A stretch of 64,000 bases of DNA from Nocardioides psychrotolerans (GTDB lineage Bacteria; Actinomycetota; Actinomycetes; Propionibacteriales; Nocardioidaceae): contig NZ_FOQG01000011.1 in assembly GCF_900113685.1 (NCBI RefSeq), forward strand, positions 1-64,000. Reading direction: 5' to 3'. The translations under genes were made by a program, and so were the position numbers. The notes beneath the pieces were generated by a model. The model searched no databases. It saw only the letters and a list, made by a program, of their open reading frames with translations, and was not told the DNA's origin. Of this stretch, positions 11,244 to 20,017 are shown piece by piece. Numbering within the stretch: position 1 is the stretch's first letter; each line of letters starts with the position of its first letter.

Positions 11244-12170
11244 GTGGATGCCGACAGGGTCGCCGACGAGTTCGGGCTCGGGCGCGTCCGGCAGCTGTCA
11301 CCGGGGCCGGTCGCCCGCGGCAAGCAGGGCGTCGTGTGGCGGCTCGAGACCTCCGAGGGCCGCTGGGCGGTCAAGGTCGCCCACGCAGCGGTCGATGAGG
11401 TCCAGGTCGCCGCGGCCGCTGCCTTCGCCGACGCCGCTGCCGCCGCCGGCGTGCCGACCCCAGCCGTTCGGCGTACGACGTGGGGAGCGGTGTGCTCCTC
11501 CGGCACCAGCGTCACCGCGTGGCTCGACCTGCTGCCGCCCGACCTGGCGCTGGACCCGGAGCTGGTGGGCGCCTTGGTGGCCGGCATCCACCGGGTCGCC
11601 CCACCGGCAAGCGGACCCGTCGACGGCTGGTACGTCGAACCGGTCGGTGCCGCTGCTTGGGGCGACGTGGTCTCACGGCTGGTCGGCGACGGCGCACCGT
11701 TCGCTCGAGAGCTGGCCGCGCTCCGCGACGAGCTGGTCGCCCTGGAGTCGTGGCTCGAGCCACCGACGGACCTCGTCACCTGCCACCGCGACCTCTGGGC
11801 CGACAACGTGCTGCCGACCATCGACGGGGGAGCCTGCGTCATCGACTGGGAGGGCTGCGGGCCGGCGAGCCGCGACCAGGAGCTGGCGTGCGTGCTCTTC
11901 GAGTTCGGCCGCAGCGACCCGGGCCGCGCGCGTGCGCTCGTCGCCGCCTACGAGGGCGCCGGCGGCCCGGGGCGGGTGACCGGGCGCGGTGACTTCTCGA
12001 TGCTCGTCTCACAGCTCGGCCACATCACCGAGCTCGGTTGCCGTGACTGGCTCGTGCCCAACGACCGGTCCCCGACCCGCGCCGACGCCGAGGCCTGGGT
12101 GCGCGAGACGCTCGACGACCCGCACTCGCGGGTGGTGCTCGACGGTCTGCTCGCCGCCGTCCACCCCTGA
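11244..12170 (+). CDS. APH-family phosphotransferase
   Basis: A 308-residue aminoglycoside phosphotransferase/choline kinase-fold protein. The nucleotide-binding Lys is in WAVKVAH near residue 49, the catalytic loop is TCHRDLWADNVL and the metal-binding motif is VIDWEGCG. The GTG at 11244 is chosen because the -10 box lies just upstream and because similarity starts there (DADRVADEFGLGRV). The substrate is unknown: the family phosphorylates antibiotics, sugars, amino alcohols and more. It follows treZ, which invites the thought of a maltokinase, but it is much shorter than Mak/Pep2 (about 450) and lacks their N-terminal domain. It converges on the metallopeptidase gene with a hairpin in between. 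Confidence 0.7.
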   Translation: MDADRVADEFGLGRVRQLSPGPVARGKQGVVWRLETSEGRWAVKVAHAAVDEVQVAAAAAFADAAAAAGVPTPAVRRTTWGAVCSSGTSVTAWLDLLPPDLALDPELVGALVAGIHRVAPPASGPVDGWYVEPVGAAAWGDVVSRLVGDGAPFARELAALRDELVALESWLEPPTDLVTCHRDLWADNVLPTIDGGACVIDWEGCGPASRDQELACVLFEFGRSDPGRARALVAAYEGAGGPGRVTGRGDFSMLVSQLGHITELGCRDWLVPNDRSPTRADAEAWVRETLDDPHSRVVLDGLLAAVHP

Positions 12171-12185
12171 CCGGCGTACGACCTG

Positions 12186-12215
12186 CACCATCGCGCCGAG
12201 TCGAGAGCGATGGTG
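12186..12215. terminator. hairpin between convergent genes
   Basis: CACCATCGC (12186-12194) and GCGATGGTG (12207-12215) pair perfectly over nine bases. It lies in the 56-base gap between two converging genes, so it can serve both. The loop contains GCCGAGTCG, shared with the larger hairpins at 23961 and 34164. Confidence 0.6.
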
Positions 12216-12226
12216 GAGATCGGCGG

Positions 12227-13165
12227 CTAGACCGTGCCGGCCGCAAACGTGTCGCACGCCTCGAGCGAGCCCTGCTCGAAGCCGATGCCGAACCAGGCCT
12301 GGCGCTGCGCGGCCGACCCGTGCGTCCACGACTCCCGGGTGACCTGACCCTGGGTCTGCTCCTGGATCCGGTCGTCGCCGACCGAGGCGGCCGCCTCCAG
12401 CGCCAGGTCGATGTCCTGCTGCGTCAACGACGAGAAGAGTGCCACCCCGGACGCGTCCTCGGTGTCGCTGGCGGCCCGTGCCCACATCCCGGCGTAGCAG
12501 TCGGCCTGCAGCTCGAGGCGTACGGCGTCGCTCTGCGGGCCCTGCTGGGTGCGGACCTGGCCCATGGCGCCGAGCAGGTTCTGGATGTGGTGGCCGTACT
12601 CGTGGGCGAGCACGTAGGCCTCCACGAAGCCACCGTCGGGACCGCCGAGCTGCTCCTCCAGCACCTGGTCGAAGAAGCCGGAGTCGAGATAGATCGTGGT
12701 GTCGCCGGGGCAGTAGAACGGACCGACGTCGGAGCTGGCGTCGCCACACCCCGTGCCGATGGAGCCGGTGAAGGTCACCAGGCCCTTCTCGGGCTCGAAG
12801 CGGCTGCCCAGCTCCTCGCTCCAGTAGTCGAAGAGCGAGTTCTCCACCGCCACGCGTGCGCAGTCGGCGCTGGAGTTGGCGTCCTCGCCGGTCTCGCACT
12901 GGCTGTAGCGGCCGGTGTCGGTGAACCGGCTGCTGTCCAGCCCGCCGGCGCCCGGTCCGCCGCCGCTGCCGCCCCCGCCCAGGATGTCGATCCCGGCCGC
13001 GCGGCCGATCACGAACAGGATGACCAGGAGCACCACGCCCCCGATGCCGCCACCACCGATGCCTCCCGGGATCGGCAGCCGGGAGCCGCCGGACCGGCTG
13101 CCGCTGCTGCGACCTGCGTCACGTGTGCGCGAGGTGTCCAGGCGTGCCTTGGGGTTGAAACGCAT
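12227..13165 (-). CDS. neutral zinc metallopeptidase (YpfJ/KPN_02809 type)
   Basis: A 312-residue membrane-anchored zinc peptidase. The first 35 residues are basic and Gly-rich, followed by one membrane segment (GGVVLLVILFVIGRAAG, about 42-58) and a Gly-rich linker; the catalytic domain then faces outside. The zinc motif HEYGHH is at about 193-198, and the third ligand is probably in LELQADCYAG, as in the YpfJ family of putative neutral zinc metallopeptidases. Substrate is unknown. It starts with ATG at 13165 preceded by a GAGAGG ribosome site. It is convergent with the phosphotransferase and divergent from the ABC-F gene. Confidence 0.9.
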   Translation of the reverse strand: MRFNPKARLDTSRTRDAGRSSGSRSGGSRLPIPGGIGGGGIGGVVLLVILFVIGRAAGIDILGGGGSGGGPGAGGLDSSRFTDTGRYSQCETGEDANSSADCARVAVENSLFDYWSEELGSRFEPEKGLVTFTGSIGTGCGDASSDVGPFYCPGDTTIYLDSGFFDQVLEEQLGGPDGGFVEAYVLAHEYGHHIQNLLGAMGQVRTQQGPQSDAVRLELQADCYAGMWARAASDTEDASGVALFSSLTQQDIDLALEAAASVGDDRIQEQTQGQVTRESWTHGSAAQRQAWFGIGFEQGSLEACDTFAAGTV

Positions 13166-13227
13166 CGGGAGGCCTCTCGTGGGGGGTGCAGGCGGGGACC
13201 GTGGACAGGTACCCCGTTCAGCGGACC

Positions 13228-13233
13228 TACACT
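13228..13233 (+). promoter_or_regulatory. -10 box TACACT for the ABC-F gene
   Basis: TACACT ends ten bases before the ATG at 13244, which predicts a leader of only a few bases and no ribosome site. Confidence 0.4.
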
Positions 13234-13243
13234 AGTGACCCTC

Positions 13244-14842
13244 ATGATCACCGCCCACCAGCTCGAGGTCCGTGCCGGCGCGCGTCTGCTCATGGACGAT
13301 GTCAGCTTCCGCGTCGCCGCGGGCGACAAGGTGGGGCTGGTGGGGCGCAACGGCTCCGGCAAGACCACCCTCACCAAGATCCTCTCCGGCGAGGCCCTGC
13401 CCGCCTCCGGCTCGGTCACGTCCACCGGCGACGTGGGCTACCTCCCGCAGGACCCGCGCATCGGCGACCCCGAGGTCCTCGCCCGTGACCGGATCCTGTC
13501 CGCTCGGGGCCTCGACGACGTCGTACGCCGCCTGCGCGAGTCCGAGGACCAGATGGGCAGCGACGACCCGGAGGTCGCCGACCGCGCGATGAAGCGCTGG
13601 ACGCGGGCCGACTCCGAGCTGCACGCCGGGGGTGGCTATGCCGCCGAGTCGGAGGCTGCCACCATCGCGGCCAGCCTCGGCATCCAGGAGCGCATCCTCG
13701 GCCAGCAGCTCAAGACCCTCTCCGGTGGGCAGCGCCGGCGCGTCGAGCTCGCCCGCATCCTCTTCTCCGGTGCCGAGATCCTGATCCTCGACGAGCCGAC
13801 CAACCACCTCGACGCCGACTCGATCGTGTGGCTGCGCGACTTCCTCAAGTCCCACAGGGGCGGGTTCATCGTGATCAGCCACGACAACGCGCTGCTCGAG
13901 GAGACCGTCAACAAGGTCCTCCACCTCGATGCCAACCGCACCACCATGGACGTCTACAACATGAGCTGGAAGAACTACCTCACCCAGCGCGAGACCGACG
14001 AGAAGCGGCGCAAGCGCGAGCGCGCCAACGCCGAGACCAAGGCCAAGACGCTCACCGACCAGGCCAACAAGATGCGCGCCAAGGCCTCCAAGGCCCAGGC
14101 TGCGCAGTCGATGCTCAAGCGCGCCGAGAAGATGATGTCGGGCCTCGAGGGGGAGCGCGCCGCCGACAAGGTCGCGCGGATCAAGTTCCCCGCGCCCGCC
14201 GCGTGCGGCAAGACCCCGCTCATGGCCGAGGAGCTGTCCAAGTCCTACGGATCGCTCGAGGTCTTCACCGATGTCGACCTCGCCATCGACAAGGGCTCCA
14301 GGGTGGTCATCCTGGGTCTCAACGGGGCCGGCAAGACCACGATGCTGCGGATCCTGGCCGGGGTCGACCAGTCCGACACCGGTCGGGTGATCCCAGGACA
14401 CGGGCTCAAGGTCGGCTACTACGCCCAGGAGCACGAGACGCTCGACACCGACCGCACCGTCCTGGAGAACATGCAGTCCGCGGCCCCGCAGCTGACCGAC
14501 ACCGAGGCCCGCTCCGTGCTCGGGTCCTTCCTCTTCTCCGGAGACGACGCCAACAAGCCGGCCGCCGTGCTCTCCGGTGGTGAGAAGACCCGTCTGGCGT
14601 TGGCCAGCCTGGTCGTCTCCAGCGCCAACGTGCTCCTGCTCGACGAGCCCACCAACAACCTCGACCCCGCGTCACGTGAAGAGGTGCTGGCCGCGATCCG
14701 CACCTACGAGGGGGCGATCATCCTGGTCACGCACGACGAGGGCGCCGTCCGCGCGCTCGAGCCGGACCGGGTCCTCCTGCTGCCCGACGGCGACGAGGAC
14801 CTCTGGAACGACGACTACGCCGACCTGGTCTCGCTGGCCTGA
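13244..14842 (+). CDS. ABC-F family ATPase (ribosome-associated)
   Basis: A 532-residue protein with two ABC ATPase cassettes on one chain and no membrane segment, the ABC-F design. Cassette 1 has GRNGSGKTT near residue 34, LSGGQ and LDEPTNHLD; the interdomain linker (about 245-315) is long, helical and very rich in Arg/Lys; cassette 2 has GLNGAGKTT near 360, LSGGE and LDEPTNNLD. ABC-F proteins bind the ribosomal E site and adjust translation or protect from antibiotics; which subtype this is cannot be told here. The frame is open far upstream but similarity starts at ATG 13244, which also sits next to a -10 box. Confidence 0.9.
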   Translation: MITAHQLEVRAGARLLMDDVSFRVAAGDKVGLVGRNGSGKTTLTKILSGEALPASGSVTSTGDVGYLPQDPRIGDPEVLARDRILSARGLDDVVRRLRESEDQMGSDDPEVADRAMKRWTRADSELHAGGGYAAESEAATIAASLGIQERILGQQLKTLSGGQRRRVELARILFSGAEILILDEPTNHLDADSIVWLRDFLKSHRGGFIVISHDNALLEETVNKVLHLDANRTTMDVYNMSWKNYLTQRETDEKRRKRERANAETKAKTLTDQANKMRAKASKAQAAQSMLKRAEKMMSGLEGERAADKVARIKFPAPAACGKTPLMAEELSKSYGSLEVFTDVDLAIDKGSRVVILGLNGAGKTTMLRILAGVDQSDTGRVIPGHGLKVGYYAQEHETLDTDRTVLENMQSAAPQLTDTEARSVLGSFLFSGDDANKPAAVLSGGEKTRLALASLVVSSANVLLLDEPTNNLDPASREEVLAAIRTYEGAIILVTHDEGAVRALEPDRVLLLPDGDEDLWNDDYADLVSLA

Positions 14843-14943
14843 GTCGCCCCGGGGGTCCCTGGCGTCCCTGGGCCGCGTCGTACGACGGCTGCCGGGTGGA
14901 CCGGGACCAGGGGTGCGACCAGGGCGGTGTCGGCGGTCCTTCC

Positions 14944-14949
14944 TAGACT
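14944..14949 (+). promoter_or_regulatory. -10 box TAGACT for the enoyl-CoA hydratase gene
   Basis: TAGACT ends six bases before the ATG at 14956, predicting a leaderless transcript. The 110-base gap after the ABC-F gene has no other feature I can name. Confidence 0.5.
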
Positions 14950-14955
14950 CTGAGC

Positions 14956-15747
14956 ATGACCCCTCACGACCTGGCCGCTGCCGGCCTGCGCCTCGACGTC
15001 GTCGGCACGGTGGCCACCGTCACCCTCGACCGTCCCGAGGTCCGCAACGCCCAGACCCCGGCCATGTGGCGCGCTCTCGGCTCACTCGGGTCGACGTTGC
15101 CCGACGACGTGCGCGTGGTGATCATCCGCGGTGAGGGAGCGACGTTCTCCGCCGGGCTCGACCGGACCCTGATGGACCCGGCGACCGCGCCCGAGGGCGT
15201 CGAGTCGGTCGGCGACCTGTTCGCCATGACCGACGAGGACATGGCGGCCACGATCGACGTCTACCAGCAGGGCTTCACCTGGCTGCGCGACCCGCGCTTC
15301 GTCTCGATCGCGGTCGTGCGGGGCTATGCCGTCGGCGCCGGCTTCCAGCTCGCGCTCTCCTGCGACCTGCGCGTGCTCGCCGACGACGCCCAGCTCTGCA
15401 TGAAGGAGTCGGCGCTCGGACTGGTCCCCGACCTCACGGGAACAAAACCCCTCGTCGAGAGTGTTGGCTACGCACGGGCACTCGAGATCTGCGTGACCGC
15501 TCGGATGGTCGGAGCCGCCGAGGCCGTCGAGATCGGCCTCGCCCTGACCGCTGTCCCCGGCGAGGCGCTGGACGCCACGGTCGCCGATCTCGTCGCCGCC
15601 CTGACCGCCCCCATGCCGGGAGCGGTCTCCGAGACCAAGTCACTGCTCCTCGGAGCAGCCGAGCGCAGCCTCGAGGAGCAGCGTCGCCTGGAGCGAGTCG
15701 CCCAGGTCCGCCGCTTCCGCGAAGTCGCCCAGTTCCTGGCCCGCTGA
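14956..15747 (+). CDS. enoyl-CoA hydratase/isomerase family protein
   Basis: A 263-residue crotonase-fold protein. The N-terminal beta strands (VATVTLDRPEVRNAQ), the first oxyanion-hole segment GATFSAGLDR near residue 58-67 and the second, VRGYAVGAGFQLALSCDLR near 115-133, are clear. Of the two catalytic Glu positions of true hydratases, one may be CMKESALGL (Glu near 145); the other is not obvious, so this may be an isomerase, hydrolase or a hydratase of beta-oxidation. It is followed 28 bases later by the ABC exporter gene, with no clear functional link. Confidence 0.85.
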   Translation: MTPHDLAAAGLRLDVVGTVATVTLDRPEVRNAQTPAMWRALGSLGSTLPDDVRVVIIRGEGATFSAGLDRTLMDPATAPEGVESVGDLFAMTDEDMAATIDVYQQGFTWLRDPRFVSIAVVRGYAVGAGFQLALSCDLRVLADDAQLCMKESALGLVPDLTGTKPLVESVGYARALEICVTARMVGAAEAVEIGLALTAVPGEALDATVADLVAALTAPMPGAVSETKSLLLGAAERSLEEQRRLERVAQVRRFREVAQFLAR

Positions 15748-15775
15748 TGACCTCACGGCCGGGGGAGTAGGAGCC

Positions 15776-17668
15776 ATGGTGTCCGGGATGTCCCCAGGCA
15801 ACGGCGCTGTGTGGCGCAACCTCCGCACCGACAGGAGCGTCGTCAACAACCGCATCGAGGGCAAGACCGTCCGTCGGATCCTGACCTTCGCACGCCCTCA
15901 CCGGCGCCTCATCACCGCATTCCTTACCCTCACGGTGATCGATGCAGCGATGGTCGCCGTGATGCCGCTGCTGGTCCAGAAGATCATCGACGACGGCATC
16001 CTGGCCGGTGACCGCGGCCTGGTCACCATGCTCGCCCTGGCCATGGCCGGCGTGGGAGTCCTCACCGCAGCGCTGGCCATCCTCGGCGGCTGGTTCTCCT
16101 CACGCATCGGTGAGAGCTTGATCTACGACCTCCGCACGCAGGTCTTCGCCCACGTCCAGCGCCAGTCGCTGGCGTTCTTCACCCGCACGCAGACCGGCGC
16201 CCTGGTCAGTCGTCTCAACAACGACGTGATCGGTGCCCAGCGTGCCTTCACCTCGACCCTGTCGAGCACCGTCTCCAACTCGATCTCCGTGGTCGTGGTC
16301 GGGGTCCTGATGCTGGTCCTGAGCTGGCAGGTCACCCTGCTGTGCCTCGCCCTCTTCCCGATCCTGTTCTTCGTCTCGCGCTGGGTCGGAGGCCGCCTCG
16401 CCGGGCTCACGCGGCGCCAGATGGACTGCAACGCCGACCTCGGCAACGTGATGACCGAGCGTTTCAACGTCGGCGGCGCGATGCTGCTCAAGCTCTTCGG
16501 CCGACGCGCCGACGAGGACATCCTCTTCGAGTCCAAGGCCGCCAACGTGCGCGACCTCGGCATCCGGATCTCCTTGATCACCCGGGTCTTCGGCGCGGCG
16601 ATGCTGCTCGTGCCCGCGCTCGCGACCGCCCTGGTCTACGGCGTCGGCGGCAGCCTGGCCATCGACAAGACCCTGACGCTCGGCACCCTGCTGGCCCTGG
16701 CCACCCTGTTGCTGCGCCTGCTCGGGCCGCTCCAGGGCCTCTCCAACGTCCGCATCGACGTGATGACCGCGCTGGTCAGCTTCGAGCGGGTCTTCGAGGT
16801 CCTCGACCTGCCCTCCCAGATCCAGCAGAAGCACGGCGCCGTGGTGCTGCCTGCGAGCGCCGGCCGCCTGGAGTTCGAGCACGTCTCGTTCACCTACCCC
16901 CAGGCCTCCGAGATCTCCCTGGGTTCCCTGGAGTCGGTGGCCCGCACCGAGTCGCGTGACAACGAGCAGGTCCTCACCGACGTCGGCTTCGTGGCCGAAG
17001 CAGGGCAGATGATCGCGCTGGTCGGCCCCTCGGGTGCCGGCAAGACCACGATGACCCACCTCGTCGCCCGGCTCTACGACGTCGGCAGCGGCGCTGTGCG
17101 CGTCGGCGGGCACGACGTACGCGACGTGACGCTGGACTCCCTCGAGGACGTCGTCGGCTACGTCACCCAGGACGCCCACATGTTCCACGACACGATCCGC
17201 GCCAACCTGGTCTACGCCCGGCCCGACGCCACCGAGGAGCAGATCTGGTCGGCCCTCCAGGCGGCCCAGATCGCCGGCCTCGTGCGCAGCCTGCCCGATG
17301 GGCTCGACACGGTCGTCGGCGACCGCGGCTATCGCCTCTCCGGCGGCGAGCGTCAACGCCTGGCGATCGGCAGGCTGCTCCTCAAGGCGCCCTCGATCGT
17401 CGTCCTCGACGAGGCGACCGCCCACCTCGACAGCGAGTCGGAGGCCGCCGTGCAGCGCGCCCTCGACGCGGCGCTCGAGGGGCGCACGTCCCTGGTGATC
17501 GCCCACCGGCTCTCCACGGTCCGCAACGCCGACCAGATCCTGGTGCTCGACCGGGGCCAGATCGTCGAGTTCGGCACCCACACCGAGCTGCTGGCGCGCG
17601 GCGGGCTCTACACCGACCTCTACCGCACCCAGTTCGCCCAGGACACGTCCGCGGACCTGCCCGCCTGA
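15776..17668 (+). CDS. ABC transporter, fused permease and ATPase (exporter type)
   Basis: A 630-residue half-size ABC exporter that should work as a homodimer in the cytoplasmic membrane. Residues about 45-330 form the six-helix transmembrane domain (LRTQVFAHVQRQSLAFFTRT marks the first coupling region). The ATPase domain has GPSGAGKTT near 417, an LSGGE signature near 523 and VVLDEATAHLD near 543. A short insertion (about residues 365-400, with Ser/Glu-rich sequence) lies between the start of the ATPase domain and Walker A. Substrate cannot be predicted. The ATG at 15776 precedes a non-conserved N-terminal tail; a later start is possible. Confidence 0.88.
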   Translation: MVSGMSPGNGAVWRNLRTDRSVVNNRIEGKTVRRILTFARPHRRLITAFLTLTVIDAAMVAVMPLLVQKIIDDGILAGDRGLVTMLALAMAGVGVLTAALAILGGWFSSRIGESLIYDLRTQVFAHVQRQSLAFFTRTQTGALVSRLNNDVIGAQRAFTSTLSSTVSNSISVVVVGVLMLVLSWQVTLLCLALFPILFFVSRWVGGRLAGLTRRQMDCNADLGNVMTERFNVGGAMLLKLFGRRADEDILFESKAANVRDLGIRISLITRVFGAAMLLVPALATALVYGVGGSLAIDKTLTLGTLLALATLLLRLLGPLQGLSNVRIDVMTALVSFERVFEVLDLPSQIQQKHGAVVLPASAGRLEFEHVSFTYPQASEISLGSLESVARTESRDNEQVLTDVGFVAEAGQMIALVGPSGAGKTTMTHLVARLYDVGSGAVRVGGHDVRDVTLDSLEDVVGYVTQDAHMFHDTIRANLVYARPDATEEQIWSALQAAQIAGLVRSLPDGLDTVVGDRGYRLSGGERQRLAIGRLLLKAPSIVVLDEATAHLDSESEAAVQRALDAALEGRTSLVIAHRLSTVRNADQILVLDRGQIVEFGTHTELLARGGLYTDLYRTQFAQDTSADLPA

Positions 17669-17686
17669 GCCCAGTCGGCGCGATGT
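17669..17686 (+). repeat. half copy of the convergent-gene hairpin element
   Basis: Directly after the stop of the ABC exporter the sequence GCCCAGTCGGCGCGATGT matches the left arm of the hairpins at 23961 and 34164 with one mismatch, but no matching right arm follows. The gap (17669-17828) again separates convergent genes. The rest of the gap holds nothing recognisable. Confidence 0.55.
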
Positions 17687-17828
17687 GACACCGGGGCGGG
17701 GGAGACTCTCACCACGACGGCCAGCCTCGACGACCCGCGGGTGTGCGGTCGGGTCTGGACGCGCGAGGAGACGTTGCTCGGGTTCGTCGGCTTCGTCGGT
17801 GACGTCGGGGACCAGGACTGATCCTGCG

Positions 17829-18740
17829 TCAGGCTCCCGACGAGCTCTCCGCGGCCTTGCGCTCGGTGGCCTCCGCGGCCTCCGCGGCCTCCGCGGCCTC
17901 CGCGGCCTCCCGGGCCTCCTGTTCCCGCCGCGCGCGCACGTAGGGGTGGTTGCTCTGGCGGACCTTCTTGGTCTTGACCTTGTGCTCCTCGACCCGCACG
18001 GGAGTGCCGCCGCGGCCGGCGGTGCGCCACTCGTCGTACATCAGGTAGAAGAACCCGAAGATCGCCAGCACGCCGAAGAACCACCACTGGAGGCCGTAGA
18101 AGAAGTGCGGTCCGTTGTCGAGCTCGGGCAGCTCCACCGGAGCCAGGGAGGTCGCGGGAGCGGGGTCCTCGGACTCCAGGTCCACGAAGCCGCCGTAGAC
18201 CTCGCGTTCCAGGGCCTCGCCGATGGCGGTGCTGTTGACGGCGCGCGTCGACTGATCGGTGACCAGCGTCGAGTCACCGGTGCCGTCGACCCGCAGCCAG
18301 CCGTTGATCGTGACCTGGCCTGGCGGGGGAGACGGCACGTCGGCGGGCGTGGCTCCCTGGTTCTCCGTCTGCAGCCACCCGCGGTCGACCAGCACGGAGG
18401 TTCCCGACGAGGTCACCAGGGGGACGACGACGTCGATGCCGGCGACGCCGTCACGGGTGCGGTAGCGGACGATCACGGTGTCCTCGACGGCATAGGTGCC
18501 GGTCGCCGTCACCCGGCTCCACTCGTCGTCCTCGGAGACGCCCCTCCCGGTGCGCATCACGTCGCCGGCAGGGGTGGGTGGGCCGTCCTCGTTGGCCCGC
18601 ACGATCGCGTTGCGGTCCTTGCGGTCCGCGAGCCGGTCGAACTGCCATCCGCCCAGCCACCAGGTCGCGTAGGCGACCACGACGATGGCAGCGGCGAAGA
18701 GGGCCCAGCGTCGGCTCAGCAGGAATCGGAACGAACGCAC
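17829..18740 (-). CDS. SURF1-family cytochrome oxidase assembly protein
   Basis: A 303-residue membrane protein of the SURF1/Shy1 family, which helps insert heme a into cytochrome c oxidase. It has the family layout: one membrane helix near the N-terminus (residues about 10-33, ending in GGWQF), a large extracytoplasmic domain with LVDRGWLQTENQG in the middle, and a second helix near 205-228. The cytoplasmic tail is charged and ends in an Ala/Glu repeat. The GTG at 18740 is preferred over further upstream starts because it precedes the first helix closely and because a -10 box lies seven bases away, mirrored by that of moaA. Confidence 0.88.
   Translation of the reverse strand: MRSFRFLLSRRWALFAAAIVVVAYATWWLGGWQFDRLADRKDRNAIVRANEDGPPTPAGDVMRTGRGVSEDDEWSRVTATGTYAVEDTVIVRYRTRDGVAGIDVVVPLVTSSGTSVLVDRGWLQTENQGATPADVPSPPPGQVTINGWLRVDGTGDSTLVTDQSTRAVNSTAIGEALEREVYGGFVDLESEDPAPATSLAPVELPELDNGPHFFYGLQWWFFGVLAIFGFFYLMYDEWRTAGRGGTPVRVEEHKVKTKKVRQSNHPYVRARREQEAREAAEAAEAAEAAEATERKAAESSSGA
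17868..17912. repeat. tandem 9-base repeat coding for Ala-Glu-Ala
   Basis: Four perfect and one changed copy of GGCCTCCGC lie head to tail inside the 3' end of the SURF1 gene. On the coding strand they encode an acidic AEA helix-forming tail. Copy number is likely to vary between strains by slippage. Confidence 0.8.
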
Positions 18741-18747
18741 GACACCG

Positions 18748-18770
18748 AGAATAGGTCCCGCCCCTAGACT
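18748..18770. promoter_or_regulatory. mirrored divergent -10 boxes of SURF1 and moaA
   Basis: In a gap of only 37 bases, TATTCT on the minus strand (18753-18748) lies seven bases before the GTG at 18740, and TAGACT on the plus strand (18765-18770) lies seven bases before the ATG at 18778. No clear -35 boxes. Both transcripts should be leaderless, and their polymerase footprints overlap. Confidence 0.6.
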
Positions 18771-18777
18771 CGGGGTC

Positions 18778-19776
18778 ATGCAGGTGCTGAAGCTCGGTGA
18801 CAGGTACGGCCGCGTGGCCACGGATCTCCGTGTGTCCCTCACGGACCGCTGCAACCTTCGTTGCTCCTACTGCATGCCCGCGGAGGGGCTCGACTGGCTG
18901 CCCCAGGACGAGACCCTGACCGACGACGAGCTGGTCCGGTTGATCCGGATCGGAGTCGAGCGCCTCGGCATCCAGGAGCTCCGCTTCACCGGCGGCGAGC
19001 CGCTCGTCCGTCGCGGCCTCCCCGACCTCGTACGCCGAGTGCGGGAGATCGACGCGGGCATCGACATGTCGATGACGACCAACGCGCTCGGCCTGGCGCG
19101 CACTGCCCAGGCGCTGGCCGACGCGGGCCTCAACCGGGTCAACGTCAGCCTCGACACCGTGCGCGCCGACACCTTCCACGCCATCACCCGCCGCGACCGC
19201 CTCGACGACGTCATCGCCGGGCTGGCGGCGGCCGAGGCCGCAGGACTGGGCCCGGTCAAGGTCAACGCGGTGCTCATGCGCGGGCTCAACGACGACCAGG
19301 CGCCCGAGCTGCTGCGCTGGTGCCTCGACCGCGGCTACGAGCTGCGCTTCATCGAGCAGATGCCCCTCGACGCCCAGCACGGCTGGCAGCGCGACGGCAT
19401 GGTCACCGCCGACGAGATCTTCGCCCATCTCGAGCGGGAGTTCACGCTCACGCCTGCCTCCGAGCCCCGCGGGTCGGCCCCGGCCGAGCTGTTCGTCGTC
19501 GACGGCGGCCCGGCCACTGTCGGCGTCATCGCTTCGGTCACACGCCCGTTCTGCGGTGACTGCGACCGCGTGCGGCTCACGGCCGACGGCCAGATCCGCA
19601 ACTGCCTCTTCGCCCGGCACGAGTCAGACCTCCGCGCTGCGCTGCGTGACGGCACCTCCGACGCCGACATCGCTGAGCGCTGGGTCACCGCGGTCGCTGG
19701 CAAGGCGGCCGGTCACGGCATCGACGACGAGGGCTTCCTGCAGCCCGACCGTCCGATGTCTGCCATCGGCGGCTGA
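18778..19776 (+). CDS. moaA: GTP 3',8-cyclase MoaA (molybdenum cofactor synthesis)
   Basis: A 332-residue radical SAM enzyme catalysing the first step of molybdenum cofactor synthesis, GTP to 3',8-cyclo-GTP. The radical SAM cluster ligands are Cys25, Cys29 and Cys32 (CNLRCSYC); the second, substrate-binding cluster uses Cys residues near 259, 262 and 276 within FCGDCDRVRLTADGQIRNC. The protein ends in Gly-Gly, as required of MoaA. The frame is open upstream, but ATG 18778 fits both the family start and the promoter. No other moa gene is in the window. Confidence 0.95.
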   Translation: MQVLKLGDRYGRVATDLRVSLTDRCNLRCSYCMPAEGLDWLPQDETLTDDELVRLIRIGVERLGIQELRFTGGEPLVRRGLPDLVRRVREIDAGIDMSMTTNALGLARTAQALADAGLNRVNVSLDTVRADTFHAITRRDRLDDVIAGLAAAEAAGLGPVKVNAVLMRGLNDDQAPELLRWCLDRGYELRFIEQMPLDAQHGWQRDGMVTADEIFAHLEREFTLTPASEPRGSAPAELFVVDGGPATVGVIASVTRPFCGDCDRVRLTADGQIRNCLFARHESDLRAALRDGTSDADIAERWVTAVAGKAAGHGIDDEGFLQPDRPMSAIGG

Positions 19777-19784
19777 CTCCGGGG

Positions 19785-19973
19785 CTAGGCGTGCGGCACG
19801 ACGTCCTTGAGGAACCGGCGCGCGGTGAGGAAGTCCGAGAGCGACGTCTTGTGCTCGTCGCACGCGAGCCAGGTCTTGCGGCGTTCGGGGGTGTGCAGCT
19901 TCGGGTTGTTCCACAGCAGCTGCCACGTGGCAGCTGCCCGACAATCCTTGGCGGAGCAGACGTCGGGTTCCAT
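19785..19973 (-). CDS. small conserved actinobacterial protein with Cys pairs
   Basis: A 62-residue protein, VCSAKDC at the N-terminus and WLACDEH in the middle, i.e. three Cys and a His spaced like a small zinc site. The block LLWNNPKLHTPERRKTWLAC is one I know from small proteins conserved in actinobacteria and sometimes mislabelled acetone carboxylase; no function is established to my knowledge. The start at 19973 gives a complete Cys-rich protein; longer readings add unrelated sequence. A weak -10-like TAGAAC lies seven bases upstream. Confidence 0.7.
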   Translation of the reverse strand: MEPDVCSAKDCRAAATWQLLWNNPKLHTPERRKTWLACDEHKTSLSDFLTARRFLKDVVPHA

Positions 19974-20017
19974 GACCCCAGTTCTAGCGCAGGGCCACGG
20001 CCGGCTCGGGCGGCGGG

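Noticed and set aside
11244..12170. Maltokinase linking trehalose to the GlgE pathway
   Set aside because: The protein is about 308 residues, lacks the N-terminal cap domain of maltokinases, and no treS or glgE is nearby.
12227..13165. Metallopeptidase as M48 HtpX-type protease
   Set aside because: The motif HEYGHH with a single N-terminal anchor and Gly-rich linker fits the YpfJ family better than multi-helix HtpX.
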